A stretch of DNA of 40,151 bases from Halomonas sp. (GTDB taxonomy: Bacteria; Pseudomonadota; Gammaproteobacteria; Pseudomonadales; Halomonadaceae): contig NZ_REBQ01000141.1 in NCBI RefSeq assembly GCF_007692655.1, forward strand, positions 1 to 40,151, written 5' to 3'. A program made the translations under genes and the position numbers. Positions 24,233-32,332 of this stretch are shown here, piece by piece. The number at the start of each line of letters is the position of its first letter. The first letter of the stretch is position 1. The notes below the pieces were generated by a model. That model saw only the letters and a program-made list of their open reading frames with translations. It made no database searches and had not been told where the DNA came from.

Positions 24233-25177
24233 TTAGTGAGGCACAGCGATATCGACCAGATGAGTCGGTGGCAATAAATCAAGACTCGCTTTCATGGTGC
24301 GCACTTCCTCCGCTGGTGGGCGGCCAAAGAAACGCTTAAATTCGCGGCTAAACTGGGAGGGGCTTTCATAGCCGACTCGGCTAGCGGCGGCGGCTGCCGT
24401 CACCCCATCACGTATCATTAATAGCCGCGCATGGTGCAAGCGGGTGGATTTAATGTACTGGATAGGCGAGGTCTGAGTGACCGCCTTGAAGTGAACGTGA
24501 AAGGCTGGCGTACTCATGCCTGCTTCATTGGCCAGACTGGCGACTTCCAGCGGATCGGCATAGTCGGCATGAATACGGTTGAGCGCCTTAGCGATTTTGC
24601 CAAATTGGCCATAATGGGAGAGCGCTGTTCGAACACTGCCCCCCTGCTCTCCCGTCAATACCCGATAGCAGATCTCCCTGACGATAAAAGGGGCGAGTAT
24701 ATGCGCATCCGTTGGCCTGGACAGCGCACTCAGCAGCCGTAAGGTTGCATCAGCCAGCGGCGCTTCCAGCGGGCTGGAGAGCATCCCACGCGGCACCTCT
24801 GATGCATGCCCACCCGATGCTTCCAGCATCGTCACCAACTCCGTGATTACTACCGCATCCAGGCGGATCGCAATCCCCAGCATGGGCTCCTCAGGGCTGG
24901 CTTCTGTTTCCGAGGTAAATGGCAGAGGTACCGATAACACCAAGTAATGTTGTGCATCGTAGATATACACCTCATCACCCAAATAGCCACGCTTTCGGCC
25001 CTGGCAGATAATCACAATACTTGGTTCGTAAAGCACGGAAGTGTTTTGCAGTGGTCGGTTTGAGCGCATAAAGCGCACCCCATCCAATAGCGACTGGGTA
25101 TACCCTTCATGGGGTACCAATTGGTATAAACACTCGACGATCTTAGTGTAAACCACAGCATCGCTCTTCAATGTCAT
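24233..25177 (-). CDS. AraC-family transcriptional regulator
   Basis: This 314-residue protein has an N-terminal cupin-like effector domain of the AraC_N type (SIVIICQGRKRGYLGDEVYIYDAQHYLVLSVPLPF) and a C-terminal double helix-turn-helix (YADPLEVASLANEAGMSTPAFHVHF, GVTAAAAASRVGYESPSQFSREFKRFFGRPP). It resembles regulators of alcohol or aldehyde oxidoreductases that sit beside SDR genes. The ATG at 25177 has GAGG eight bases upstream; a GTG at 25186 would remove that spacing. It diverges from the SDR-CMD-Atu4866 run, which it probably activates. It converges with topB. Confidence 0.9.
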   Translation of the reverse strand: MTLKSDAVVYTKIVECLYQLVPHEGYTQSLLDGVRFMRSNRPLQNTSVLYEPSIVIICQGRKRGYLGDEVYIYDAQHYLVLSVPLPFTSETEASPEEPMLGIAIRLDAVVITELVTMLEASGGHASEVPRGMLSSPLEAPLADATLRLLSALSRPTDAHILAPFIVREICYRVLTGEQGGSVRTALSHYGQFGKIAKALNRIHADYADPLEVASLANEAGMSTPAFHVHFKAVTQTSPIQYIKSTRLHHARLLMIRDGVTAAAAASRVGYESPSQFSREFKRFFGRPPAEEVRTMKASLDLLPPTHLVDIAVPH

Positions 25178-25385
25178 GTTAACCACCTCTGTAATGCTTG
25201 CCGCACCTGAACTAACTCACTGAGTCGGTCACTTCTTAAGAGTAATATACATGCTTGGTGGCTTATCTCGCCGCCTGCCACGAACAATCAAATAGGATTA
25301 GGCAATGATGCAATAGGATCGCCCATACAGATACCTGCCGTGACAGCTTAATCTTCTCTAGGTCACCCACTGAGAGGATTATCCA

Positions 25386-26126
25386 ATGACTGCGTTATCA
25401 ACCCCAACTTCTAAAGTTGTTTTATTAACCGGCGCCAGCAGCGGCATCGGTGAAGCCACTGCCCGTTGGCTGGCAGGCCAAGGGCACCGTTTGATCATTG
25501 GTGCACGGCGCACCGACCGGCTGGAAGCATTGACCCACTCCCTTCGCGAAGCGGGCGGCACGGTGGATTTTCAGGCGCTGGATGTCACCGATCTTAACGA
25601 TATGCAGGCGTTCGCCGATTTCGCGATCAATACCCATGGTCGCATTGATGTGATCATCAACAACGCAGGCGTGATGCCACTCTCCCCTTTAGCGGCGCTT
25701 AAGGTGGATGAGTGGAACCGCATGATCGACGTTAATATTCGCGGCGTACTCAATGGTATTGCCGCGGTGCTGCCGACGATGCAGGCCCAGCAGAGCGGTC
25801 AGGTGATCAACATCTCTTCCATCGGCGGCCTCGCTGTAATGCCCACCGCCGCGGTTTATTGCGCCACCAAATATGCGGTCCGCGCTATCTCTGACGGCCT
25901 ACGCCAGGAAACCGACAATATTCGCGTGACCTGTGTCTACCCAGGCGTGGTGGAGTCGGAACTGGCCCATACCATCACCGACGTTGAAACCGCAAAAGCG
26001 ATCGACGTTTTCCGCCAGATTGCCCTCAAGCCCGAGGCGATCGCTTCCGCCATAGCCCATGCCATCAACCAGCCCGATGACGTCGATACCAGCGATATCG
26101 TGGTGCGACCTACCGCGAGCCACTAA
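25386..26126 (+). CDS. SDR-family NAD(P)-dependent oxidoreductase
   Basis: This 246-residue classical short-chain dehydrogenase has the cofactor loop TGASSGIG, the NNAG motif, the catalytic Ser in NISSIGG and Tyr-x-x-x-Lys in YCATK. GARRTDR after the second strand suggests NADPH preference. The substrate is unknown. GAGAGGATT precedes the start. It is the first gene of a rightward run with two exported proteins and lies divergent from an AraC regulator. Confidence 0.92.
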   Translation: MTALSTPTSKVVLLTGASSGIGEATARWLAGQGHRLIIGARRTDRLEALTHSLREAGGTVDFQALDVTDLNDMQAFADFAINTHGRIDVIINNAGVMPLSPLAALKVDEWNRMIDVNIRGVLNGIAAVLPTMQAQQSGQVINISSIGGLAVMPTAAVYCATKYAVRAISDGLRQETDNIRVTCVYPGVVESELAHTITDVETAKAIDVFRQIALKPEAIASAIAHAINQPDDVDTSDIVVRPTASH

Positions 26127-26164
26127 CACCGCACATCGTTAACGACGACTCAATGGAGCCCGCA

Positions 26165-26623
26165 ATGAACACTCGATTACGACGTCAACTGGTCATACTC
26201 CCCAGCCTGCTGCTCACCGGCACCCTGTTTTCAATGTCTGCCCAGGCAACAACCACGGAAGCACGCAGCGAGCGAGGCGCAGAAGTGATTCGGAGCCTTA
26301 ATCAGGGTGAAAACCAGTCAAACTTGGAAGCGATGCGTGAGGAATTCCCCTTCCTTGCCGAGGCTACTGAAGCCTACGCGCTTGGGGATGTCTGGAGCAG
26401 ACCGGGTATTGATGACCGGACACGCCAACTTGCAGCGGTCGCGGTAATGGCTGCTTTGGGCGAGGTTGGCATGATGCGTGTTCATGCAGGCTACGCACTC
26501 AACATTGGCGTTAGCGAAGAAGAGCTTAAAGAGATGGTTTACCTGATCACGGTGCCCGCAGGCTTCCCACGGGCTATTGCCGCTTCCCAGGTGCTGTCCG
26601 AGTTACTGGCTGAACGTCATTAA
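26165..26623 (+). CDS. Exported carboxymuconolactone-decarboxylase-like protein without CxxC
   Basis: This 152-residue protein has a signal peptide (LVILPSLLLTGTLFSMSAQA, cleavage near residue 27) ahead of a CMD/AhpD-like helical domain (SRPGIDDRTRQLAAVAVMAALG, MRVHAGYALNIGVSEEELKEMV). The AhpD-type CxxC redox pair is replaced by EVGMM, leaving the histidine (MRVH) as in decarboxylase-type members, so a peroxidase-like thiol role is not expected. Export of a CMD-family protein is unusual. The ATG at 26165 has GGAG six bases upstream. A start at 26153 is less likely. The next gene begins 17 bases downstream. Confidence 0.82.
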   Translation: MNTRLRRQLVILPSLLLTGTLFSMSAQATTTEARSERGAEVIRSLNQGENQSNLEAMREEFPFLAEATEAYALGDVWSRPGIDDRTRQLAAVAVMAALGEVGMMRVHAGYALNIGVSEEELKEMVYLITVPAGFPRAIAASQVLSELLAERH

Positions 26624-26640
26624 GCAGAACGAGGATACCC

Positions 26641-26997
26641 ATGCAAGAACCCAAGCCTTCCATTTACTGGACACGGGCGCTGGTGGTCGCTGGCATTATC
26701 ACTATTTCTCCAGCGACCAGCTCTGCTCACACCATCCAGAACGAAGGAAATACCCCCATGGCAGACCACCCGTATATTGGAATGTGGGTCACTAAAGATG
26801 GTCGCATTCGCCATGAACTTTTAGCCAACAATCGTTACGACGAGGCCCGTGGTGAGCGTGAAAGCGCCTACCAAGGGCGCTATCAAGTGACGGGTAACTA
26901 TATCGAATACTGGGACGACACCGGCTTTACTGCAGACGGCGAATTTATCGATGGCGTGCTGTATCACGCCGGTATGGTGCTATATCGAAAGGAGTAA
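26641..26997 (+). CDS. Atu4866-like small protein, probably exported
   Basis: This is a 118-residue protein. The last 79 residues match the Atu4866-type domain as I know it (HPYIGMWVTKDGRIRHELL, NRYDEARG, YQGRYQVTGNYIEYWDD, YHAGMVLYRKE), a small beta-barrel of unknown function that often follows SDR and AraC genes. The first 39 residues look like a signal peptide (RALVVAGIITISPATSSAH). Two starts are possible: 26641 with GAGG at five bases, or 26758 with GAAGGAAAT, which would give the bare domain in the cytoplasm. The longer form is preferred because the preceding gene is also exported. Confidence 0.75.
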   Translation: MQEPKPSIYWTRALVVAGIITISPATSSAHTIQNEGNTPMADHPYIGMWVTKDGRIRHELLANNRYDEARGERESAYQGRYQVTGNYIEYWDDTGFTADGEFIDGVLYHAGMVLYRKE

Positions 26998-27011
26998 CTT
27001 TCAATCCAAGT

Positions 27012-27040
27012 GGGGCTCTATCACTAAACGATAAAGCCCC
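27012..27040 (+). terminator. 11-bp hairpin after the SDR-CMD-Atu4866 run
   Basis: GGGGCTCTATC and GATAAAGCCCC pair with one mismatch around a 7-base loop, 14 bases after the stop codon of the last gene. The downstream sequence is A-rich, so the U-tract is weak. Confidence 0.55.
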
Positions 27041-27350
27041 TACATAAAAGTTATAGATACCTCTACGCAATATCAATGGGCATCAAAAAAACCCAAAAAA
27101 GCTAATTTATTTCTAAACAATATAGAAATAGGCAATAACGCAAGAGAAACACATCTATCTCAACAATCGCGCCCATCCTATTATTCATCATGTGCTAGCA
27201 AGTATTAAAACAGCACTGCATCAGCAACTTCCATCTCATAGAGAAGACTCTTTGGGTGGTAATTAAACACCATAACGTGGCCACTCTCGATTTCTTCACT
27301 AACCATGCATCGAGCAATTGGCAAATAGTATGTATCCAGGAGATAAAAAA
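27041..27350. other. AT-rich intergenic stretch with no gene seen
   Basis: About 310 bases lie between a terminator-like hairpin and the next ribosome-binding site (AGGAG, 27338-27342). The stretch is clearly AT-richer than the neighbouring genes. No open frame with a ribosome-binding site and no clear promoter or repeat was found. It presumably holds the promoter of the small exported protein downstream. Confidence 0.5.
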
Positions 27351-27767
27351 ATGCCACACATTAACTTTTTTATAAAATCAATTGCCATCAGCGCGCTTAC
27401 CCTTAGCCTGATCGGGCAAGTATCAGCCAATAACAGTGCCCAAGAACGGTCTCTTGAGTCAGGCACTTCTGCTCCACAAACGGCACTTGGAACACATCGA
27501 CATGCACTAGAGATTGAGCGAGCATCTAATATAACCATCCGAAGTCAGGAGCTTTTTCCGACTGCCGGTGCTTCGCACTTCCATTTAAAAGCCGTTTTAT
27601 TAGATGCTAACAGTAATACGGTTGCTACTGCACGCAACATTAGAGGGGGAAATATCGAACTGAACTATCAAGCTCAACCCGGGGCTTACACTCTGGTTGT
27701 CAATGGCAATACGCGCAGTGCTAAACGTGAAGGTTCAGACCAATATATACTCGAAGCCAGTTTATGA
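27351..27767 (+). CDS. Small exported protein of unknown function
   Basis: This 138-residue protein has a signal peptide (FFIKSIAISALTLSLIGQVSA, cleavage before NNS). The mature part is rich in Ser, Asn, Thr and Ala and reads as a short beta sandwich (ALEIERASNITIRSQ, HLKAVLLDANSNTVATAR, YTLVVNGNTRSA). It has no cysteines and no recognised motif. The ATG at 27351 follows AGGAGATAAAAAA; an earlier frame start at 27318 lacks a signal-peptide start. It stands alone between its own AT-rich leader and a terminator, which suggests a recently acquired single gene. Confidence 0.65.
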   Translation: MPHINFFIKSIAISALTLSLIGQVSANNSAQERSLESGTSAPQTALGTHRHALEIERASNITIRSQELFPTAGASHFHLKAVLLDANSNTVATARNIRGGNIELNYQAQPGAYTLVVNGNTRSAKREGSDQYILEASL

Positions 27768-27864
27768 ACTGCCTCCATACCTAAAGCAATAGCATTACAC
27801 ACTCACTCTAGGGGTTATAAAAATTAAAAGACATCCACTTAAAACTCTCTAAAATTAAAAACCG

Positions 27865-27909
27865 CCTCGAAAACTGGATACTTTATCTAAATTTCGGGGT
27901 GTTTTTTTT
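27865..27909 (+). terminator. Intrinsic terminator with eight-base T-run
   Basis: CCTCGAAA (27865-27872) pairs with TTTCGGGG (27892-27899) using one G-T pair, across a 19-base loop. TTTTTTTT follows at 27902-27909. It ends the transcript of the small exported protein gene. Confidence 0.7.
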
Positions 27910-27991
27910 GGCTTAAAAAAGACTCTTTATCACTATATCTCGGGGCATTTACCTCGCCTGTTTTACACGAACTACATTTGAAAACCTGGGG

Positions 27992-28900
27992 CTATTGCGA
28001 AGTGGGTATTTCTACTTCCTTAAGCACATCCAGAAAGGCGCGCAACGGTGCCGGTACATGCCGGTGACCGGGGTAATAGATGCAGAGGCCAGGCCCTGCG
28101 GGGCACCAGTCCGACAACACGGGCACCAGTTTGCCTTGCTGTAGATAAGGCCCGGCAACCAGGTCGGGCAGGTAGGCGATGCCCATACCAGCCGCTGCAG
28201 CCTCGGCCATCAGGTTCAAATGATCCAGGGTGATGCCGCCATGAACGTCAACAGCCACCTCTTCGCCCTCTTTTTCAAATTCCCAGCGATAGAGCTTGCC
28301 ACTGGGCAGACGATGACGGATGCAGCGGTGCTTTTGTAAATCATCAGGGTCTTGCGGTGGCGAATTTGCCGCCAGATAAGCGGGAGACGCAACGGCCAGA
28401 AACCGGATCTGCGGGCCAAACCGCACGGCAATCATATCCTGAGGTACGTCTTCGCCCAAACGGATACCCGCATCAAAGCCCTCTGCGACGATATCCACCA
28501 GGCTACCTTCAGTGACAAGATCAACCTCAATATCGGGAAACTTCTGTTCAAAAACCGGAATAACATGGCGCAGCAACATGCGGGCGGCGGGTTCGTTTGA
28601 GTTGATCCGAACCGTGCCGCTCAGCCGGTTTTGCTGTATTTCAATCTCCTCAAATGCGGCGTCAAAGTCACGCAACAAAGGCCGAATACGGTTCAATAAC
28701 CTGGCCCCCACATCCGTTAAGGCAACACTTCGGGTGGTTCGGTTAAATAACCGCACGCTCAGTTGCGCTTCCAGTGTGCGCATCATGTGGCTCAACGTGG
28801 ACGGCGGCATACCCAGCTCATCCGCAGCCTTGCGAAAACTGCCATGGGCAGCAATGGCGGCAAAAGCAGCAAGTACATTTAGATCCGGCTTTTTATTCAT
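27992..28900 (-). CDS. LysR-family transcriptional regulator
   Basis: This 302-residue protein has an N-terminal winged helix (LNVLAAFAAIAAHGSFRKAADELGMPPSTLSHMMRTLEAQL in outline, followed by RLFNRTTRSVALTDVG) and a type 2 periplasmic-binding-like effector domain (FDAGIRLGEDVPQDMIAV). It resembles regulators of the AaeR/PgrR-like group that diverge from SDR genes. The ribosome-binding site before ATG 28900 is weak. A possible operator, ATCC-N10-GGAT at 28920-28937, lies just upstream. The adjacent SDR gene is its likely target. Confidence 0.9.
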   Translation of the reverse strand: MNKKPDLNVLAAFAAIAAHGSFRKAADELGMPPSTLSHMMRTLEAQLSVRLFNRTTRSVALTDVGARLLNRIRPLLRDFDAAFEEIEIQQNRLSGTVRINSNEPAARMLLRHVIPVFEQKFPDIEVDLVTEGSLVDIVAEGFDAGIRLGEDVPQDMIAVRFGPQIRFLAVASPAYLAANSPPQDPDDLQKHRCIRHRLPSGKLYRWEFEKEGEEVAVDVHGGITLDHLNLMAEAAAAGMGIAYLPDLVAGPYLQQGKLVPVLSDWCPAGPGLCIYYPGHRHVPAPLRAFLDVLKEVEIPTSQ

Positions 28901-29005
28901 GTGAAATTTGCATCTAGTTATCCAACATTAAACGGATAGTTGCACAGCGGTGACTCACCGACAATGACCTTGTTCTTTGCACAACTATTCAACAGGAGAC
29001 GACAG

Positions 29006-29836
29006 ATGACAAAGACATGGTTTATTACAGGTACCTCAACAGGCTTGGGTCGATTGCTGACCGAGAAACTGCTGGCGCGTGGAGACACCGTGGCTGCGAC
29101 TTTGCGCAAGAACGGCAGCCTTGATGACCTGAAGGCGCAATACGGCGATCGTCTCTGGATTGGGCTGCTTGATATCACCCATAAAAAGCAGGTGCATAAG
29201 GTGGTCGATGCGGCCTTCAGTGATCTAGGCCACATTGATATCTTTGTAAGTAATGCTGGATATGGCCTCTTTGGCGCTGCGGAAGAAGTCAGCGACGCGC
29301 AGATTGAACGCCAAATCGCCACCAACCTTACTGGCTCCATTCAACTCATTCGCGCGGTTCTTCCACATCTAAGGCAGCAAGGTGGCGGTCGCATCGTTCA
29401 GTTATCGTCGGAGGGAGGCCAAATCGCCTACCCGAACTTCAGTCTCTACCATGCGACGAAGTGGGGAATTGAAGGCTTTGTCGAGTCCGTCGCCCAAGAG
29501 GTTGCGCCATTCGGGATTGATTGCCTGATTATTGAGCCTGGCCCGACGGAAACCAACTTCGCTGTTGGCCTGGATCGTGCCGAGCCCCTGGCCTGCTATG
29601 AAGACACACCCGCCGGTGAGGTTCGACGGGCGGTGGCGTCCGGTGCATTCGAAATCAATGGCGATGCGATAAAGACAGTCGATGCCATGATAGCGACGAT
29701 AGATGCTGAAAAGCCACCGTTCCGTCTTGCCTTGGGGAGCAGCGCTTATATCTCAATCAGCCAAGCATTAACCGAGCGACTTCGACTGCTGGAGGAGCAC
29801 AAGGAGGTTACGCTTTCAGCCGACCGGGACAGCTGA
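29006..29836 (+). CDS. SDR-family oxidoreductase
   Basis: This 276-residue short-chain dehydrogenase has the cofactor loop TGTSTGLG, the SNAGYG motif, the catalytic Ser in QLSSEGG and Tyr-x-x-x-Lys in YHATK. Its length and the C-terminal region (AEKPPFRLALGSSAY) are like those of SDRs often annotated as oxidoreductases acting on ketones or retinol-like substrates. The ATG at 29006 has AGGAG upstream; 22 earlier in-frame residues do not resemble the family. It diverges from a LysR gene that probably controls it, and a strong hairpin follows. Confidence 0.9.
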   Translation: MTKTWFITGTSTGLGRLLTEKLLARGDTVAATLRKNGSLDDLKAQYGDRLWIGLLDITHKKQVHKVVDAAFSDLGHIDIFVSNAGYGLFGAAEEVSDAQIERQIATNLTGSIQLIRAVLPHLRQQGGGRIVQLSSEGGQIAYPNFSLYHATKWGIEGFVESVAQEVAPFGIDCLIIEPGPTETNFAVGLDRAEPLACYEDTPAGEVRRAVASGAFEINGDAIKTVDAMIATIDAEKPPFRLALGSSAYISISQALTERLRLLEEHKEVTLSADRDS

Positions 29837-29879
29837 ATTAGCGAATGTTCCCCATCACTGCGCAGGAGCGCTCAAGTTG

Positions 29880-29909
29880 CCACGCTGGCCGCCCTGGCGG
29901 CTAGCGTGG
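29880..29909. terminator. Long near-perfect hairpin without U-tract
   Basis: CCACGCT-G-GCCGCC-CT-GGCGGC-T-AGCGTGG gives 13 pairs with a single mismatch and a 2-base nominal loop. It lies between the convergent SDR and LysR genes. No T-run is present on either strand. It may act as a bidirectional transcript end or may be the arms of a small dispersed repeat. Confidence 0.5.
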
Positions 29910-29999
29910 TCTCAACAGGGAACAGGGCTGGTGGCAGAAAAAGCTAGCGAACTGCTTTTGGAATAAACAAGATAACGGTATAAACCATTAATTCTCCCA

Positions 30000-30896
30000 T
30001 TAGGTAGTGAACACACCGGGCACCGCCAGCACCCATTGGCGAATGGCCAGAATCGTCGGATCCTGTTGACGGCTTTCCGGGTAGACCAGAAAAAACGGTT
30101 TGCCTTCAAATGCCGGGCCAAAAGGTTGCACCAAGCGCCCCTCCTCTAATTCATCCTTAATCAACTGGCGGCTCATCAGCGCGACACCCTGCTCACCCAC
30201 AGCAGCAGAAATAGCGTGGGTCTCGTCGGAAAACACCAGCCCGGCGCTAACATCCAACCCAGGCACCTTTGCGTGTTTCTGCCAGAAGCTCCAATTAAGT
30301 GGCGCAGACACATCTCCCTGGGGGCGAAAATGAATCAACGGGTGCAGAGCCAACTCTGCTATATCACGCAGGCCAAGGCGCGGGCTACAGGTCGGGATAA
30401 AGGTGTTATCAAAAAGCTTCTCCGCTACCACCCCCGGCCAACGGCCATCGCCATAGCGAATAGCAATGTCTGCCGTTACCCCATCTAGCGGAACCGGCTC
30501 ATGGGACGCATGAATACGCAGATCAATATCGGGATGGGAGTCGCGCAGCAGGCATACCCATGGCAGCAGCCAGCGCACCGCAACCGCTGGCGTTGTAGAG
30601 AGCGTAACGGTTTGACGAACAGGTACAGCGCTCAGTCGCTCGACGACATGGCTAATGCTATCAAACGCGGTTTCCAACACCTGCAGCAACTCTCGGCCCT
30701 GAGGCGTCAATTGCAGCTTGCGCGGTTTACGCACAAAGAGGGAAATGCCCAGCGCCTCTTCAAGACCCCTGATCTGGTGGCTAATGGCCGTTGCGGTAAC
30801 GGAGAGCTCTTGTGCTGCCTGCTTGGCACTTTCATGACGAGCAGCCGCTTCAAAAGCACGAAGTGACGAAAGAGAAGGTAATCGGCGCTGGCTCAT
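30000..30896 (-). CDS. LysR-family regulator, GcvA-like
   Basis: This 298-residue protein has an N-terminal winged helix of the GcvA-like subgroup (LPSLSSLRAFEAAARHESAKQAAQEL is the conserved region, then SVTATAISHQIRGLEE) and an effector domain with ADIAIRYGDGRWPG, typical of that group. The ATG at 30896 was chosen because the 30908 alternative is a TTG codon. It diverges from the azoreductase gene across 119 bases and is its likely regulator. Confidence 0.9.
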   Translation of the reverse strand: MSQRRLPSLSSLRAFEAAARHESAKQAAQELSVTATAISHQIRGLEEALGISLFVRKPRKLQLTPQGRELLQVLETAFDSISHVVERLSAVPVRQTVTLSTTPAVAVRWLLPWVCLLRDSHPDIDLRIHASHEPVPLDGVTADIAIRYGDGRWPGVVAEKLFDNTFIPTCSPRLGLRDIAELALHPLIHFRPQGDVSAPLNWSFWQKHAKVPGLDVSAGLVFSDETHAISAAVGEQGVALMSRQLIKDELEEGRLVQPFGPAFEGKPFFLVYPESRQQDPTILAIRQWVLAVPGVFTT

Positions 30897-30987
30897 GAAT
30901 GAATTCAACTCAGCTATATATACAAGAAAAGATCGTTTGTTTAGGCCAAAAGACTCGGACTAAGCTAGGCCTGTTGTTAATCATAGA

Positions 30988-31000
30988 TGAGTTTAGCTCA
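30988..31000. promoter_or_regulatory. LysR-type T-N11-A site upstream of azoR
   Basis: TGAG-TTTAG-CTCA is an inverted repeat that fits the LysR T-N11-A pattern. It ends 15 bases before the azoreductase start codon, close to the ribosome-binding site AGGAG. That is nearer the gene than activator sites usually are. Confidence 0.4.
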
Positions 31001-31015
31001 GATTAGGAGACTACC

Positions 31016-31717
31016 ATGCCCCATATACTGCATATAGACGCCAGTGCCCGCCCCGGCATTGCGGGAACAGATGCCCACGGTTCCCACAGCCGTCATCTAA
31101 CCTATCGGTTTGTCAGCCAGTGGCAATCGAAGCGCCCGCAAGACACGGTCACCTATCGCGATATTGGCCAAAACCCGCCGTCAATCATTAGCCACGATTG
31201 GATTGCCTCTGCCTTCACTTCCATAGAGCGTCAAGACCCCTGGATGAAACAGACGCTAGCAGAAAGTGACCAATTGGTTGATGAGTTGATTGCCGCTGAT
31301 GTTTTGGTGATAGGAACACCGCTATACAATTTCGGCATGCCTGCTGCTCTAAAGGCGTGGATCGACCAAGTAGTGCGGCTTGATCGAACAGTGGCGTTCG
31401 ATGAAAGCAAATCGAGTGATCCGTTCATTCCGCTGCTCTCTGATCGACCAAGGCATGCCGTCATTCTTACCGCAAGGGGCGGCGTAGGAATGAACCCTGG
31501 AGGGGCAATGGCACATATGAACCATTTGGAGTCCCACCTGACCACGGCCCTTGAGTTTATCGGCATTAACCGTATCCACTACATTGCTATCGAGGGCCAG
31601 GAAGCGGGCGGTGCGCTACTTGAGGCTTCGGTGGCAGAGGCGCTGAACAACGTTGAAGTGCTCATAGATGAGCTGCAGGTGACACTCAAGACATTACCGA
31701 CACCAGAGCCAGTCTAA
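31016..31717 (+). CDS. azoR: FMN-dependent NADH azoreductase
   Basis: This 233-residue flavodoxin-fold quinone/azo reductase has the phosphate-binding N-terminus HILHIDASARP with SHSRHLTYRF, the flavin-contacting stretch TPLYNFGMPAALKAWIDQVVR and TARGGVG. It reduces quinones and azo compounds with two electrons from NADH in the cytoplasm, protecting against thiol and quinone stress. It is a little longer than E. coli AzoR (201 residues), partly because of a short insert near residue 17-23 and a C-terminal tail. AGGAG precedes the ATG. The divergent LysR gene suggests induction by its substrate. Confidence 0.9.
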   Translation: MPHILHIDASARPGIAGTDAHGSHSRHLTYRFVSQWQSKRPQDTVTYRDIGQNPPSIISHDWIASAFTSIERQDPWMKQTLAESDQLVDELIAADVLVIGTPLYNFGMPAALKAWIDQVVRLDRTVAFDESKSSDPFIPLLSDRPRHAVILTARGGVGMNPGGAMAHMNHLESHLTTALEFIGINRIHYIAIEGQEAGGALLEASVAEALNNVEVLIDELQVTLKTLPTPEPV

Positions 31718-31744
31718 ACGCTCGTTAAACAACCAGTAACTATC

Positions 31745-32296
31745 TTACAGACTAGATTGAGAGGCACTGCGCAATGCTCGTTGAATAAACTCCCCCTTAG
31801 CTGCCGTGTAGGCCTCTCGATCTGTTTTAAACTCTGCCGCCCACTGTCGCTTATTCATCTCATACTGCTGCGCGAGCTCAGCACTCTCGCGAAGGCAATT
31901 GCGAAACGCCAAGCGCTGGTTCCACACTTCACTGCCATACACCATAAGGTGCAGATGATGCGTCCTGCGACCATTAGCCCATCTCATCAACCAACGCCTA
32001 TCGGTTAAAGTGGCGTTATACGCCAGGGAGGTCGTGTATCTTGAATCACATAATGGCTTGATGAGGGCATCAGCCTGAGCCATCGAATCGACACCCGCCA
32101 AGATATCAATGACCGGCTTGGCTGAAAGTCCTGGTACGGCGGTACTGCCAATATGCTCAATGGCCACCAACCTATTTGAGAAAAGATGCACCAGCCTAGC
32201 CCGTTCTTCTTCAAACAGAATTGGCCAAACAGCACTGTATGGGCAGAGCACTATCTCCTCGTTAATCGCTCGATTCAAAGACTCTGCTTCATCCAT
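31745..32296 (-). CDS. GrpB/UPF0157-family protein
   Basis: This 183-residue protein is a member of the GrpB family, which has a nucleotidyltransferase-like fold. The family stretch VAIEHIGSTAVPGLSAKPVIDIL is complete in outline, with Gly-Ser-Thr and the Asp in VIDI. HHLHLMVYG and WNQRLAFRNCLR follow. The biochemical role of GrpB proteins is not established. The ATG at 32296 has GGGAG eleven bases upstream, a slightly long spacing. It is followed leftward by no close partner and starts 36 bases after the DUF2071 stop. Confidence 0.88.
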   Translation of the reverse strand: MDEAESLNRAINEEIVLCPYSAVWPILFEEERARLVHLFSNRLVAIEHIGSTAVPGLSAKPVIDILAGVDSMAQADALIKPLCDSRYTTSLAYNATLTDRRWLMRWANGRRTHHLHLMVYGSEVWNQRLAFRNCLRESAELAQQYEMNKRQWAAEFKTDREAYTAAKGEFIQRALRSASQSSL

Positions 32297-32332
32297 ATGA
32301 TGAATACTCCCTACCTTGAGGATGGCCAGGCA

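Noticed and set aside
30501..30866. 121-codon rightward frame
   Set aside because: It lies entirely antisense to the GcvA-like LysR gene, which has clear family motifs.
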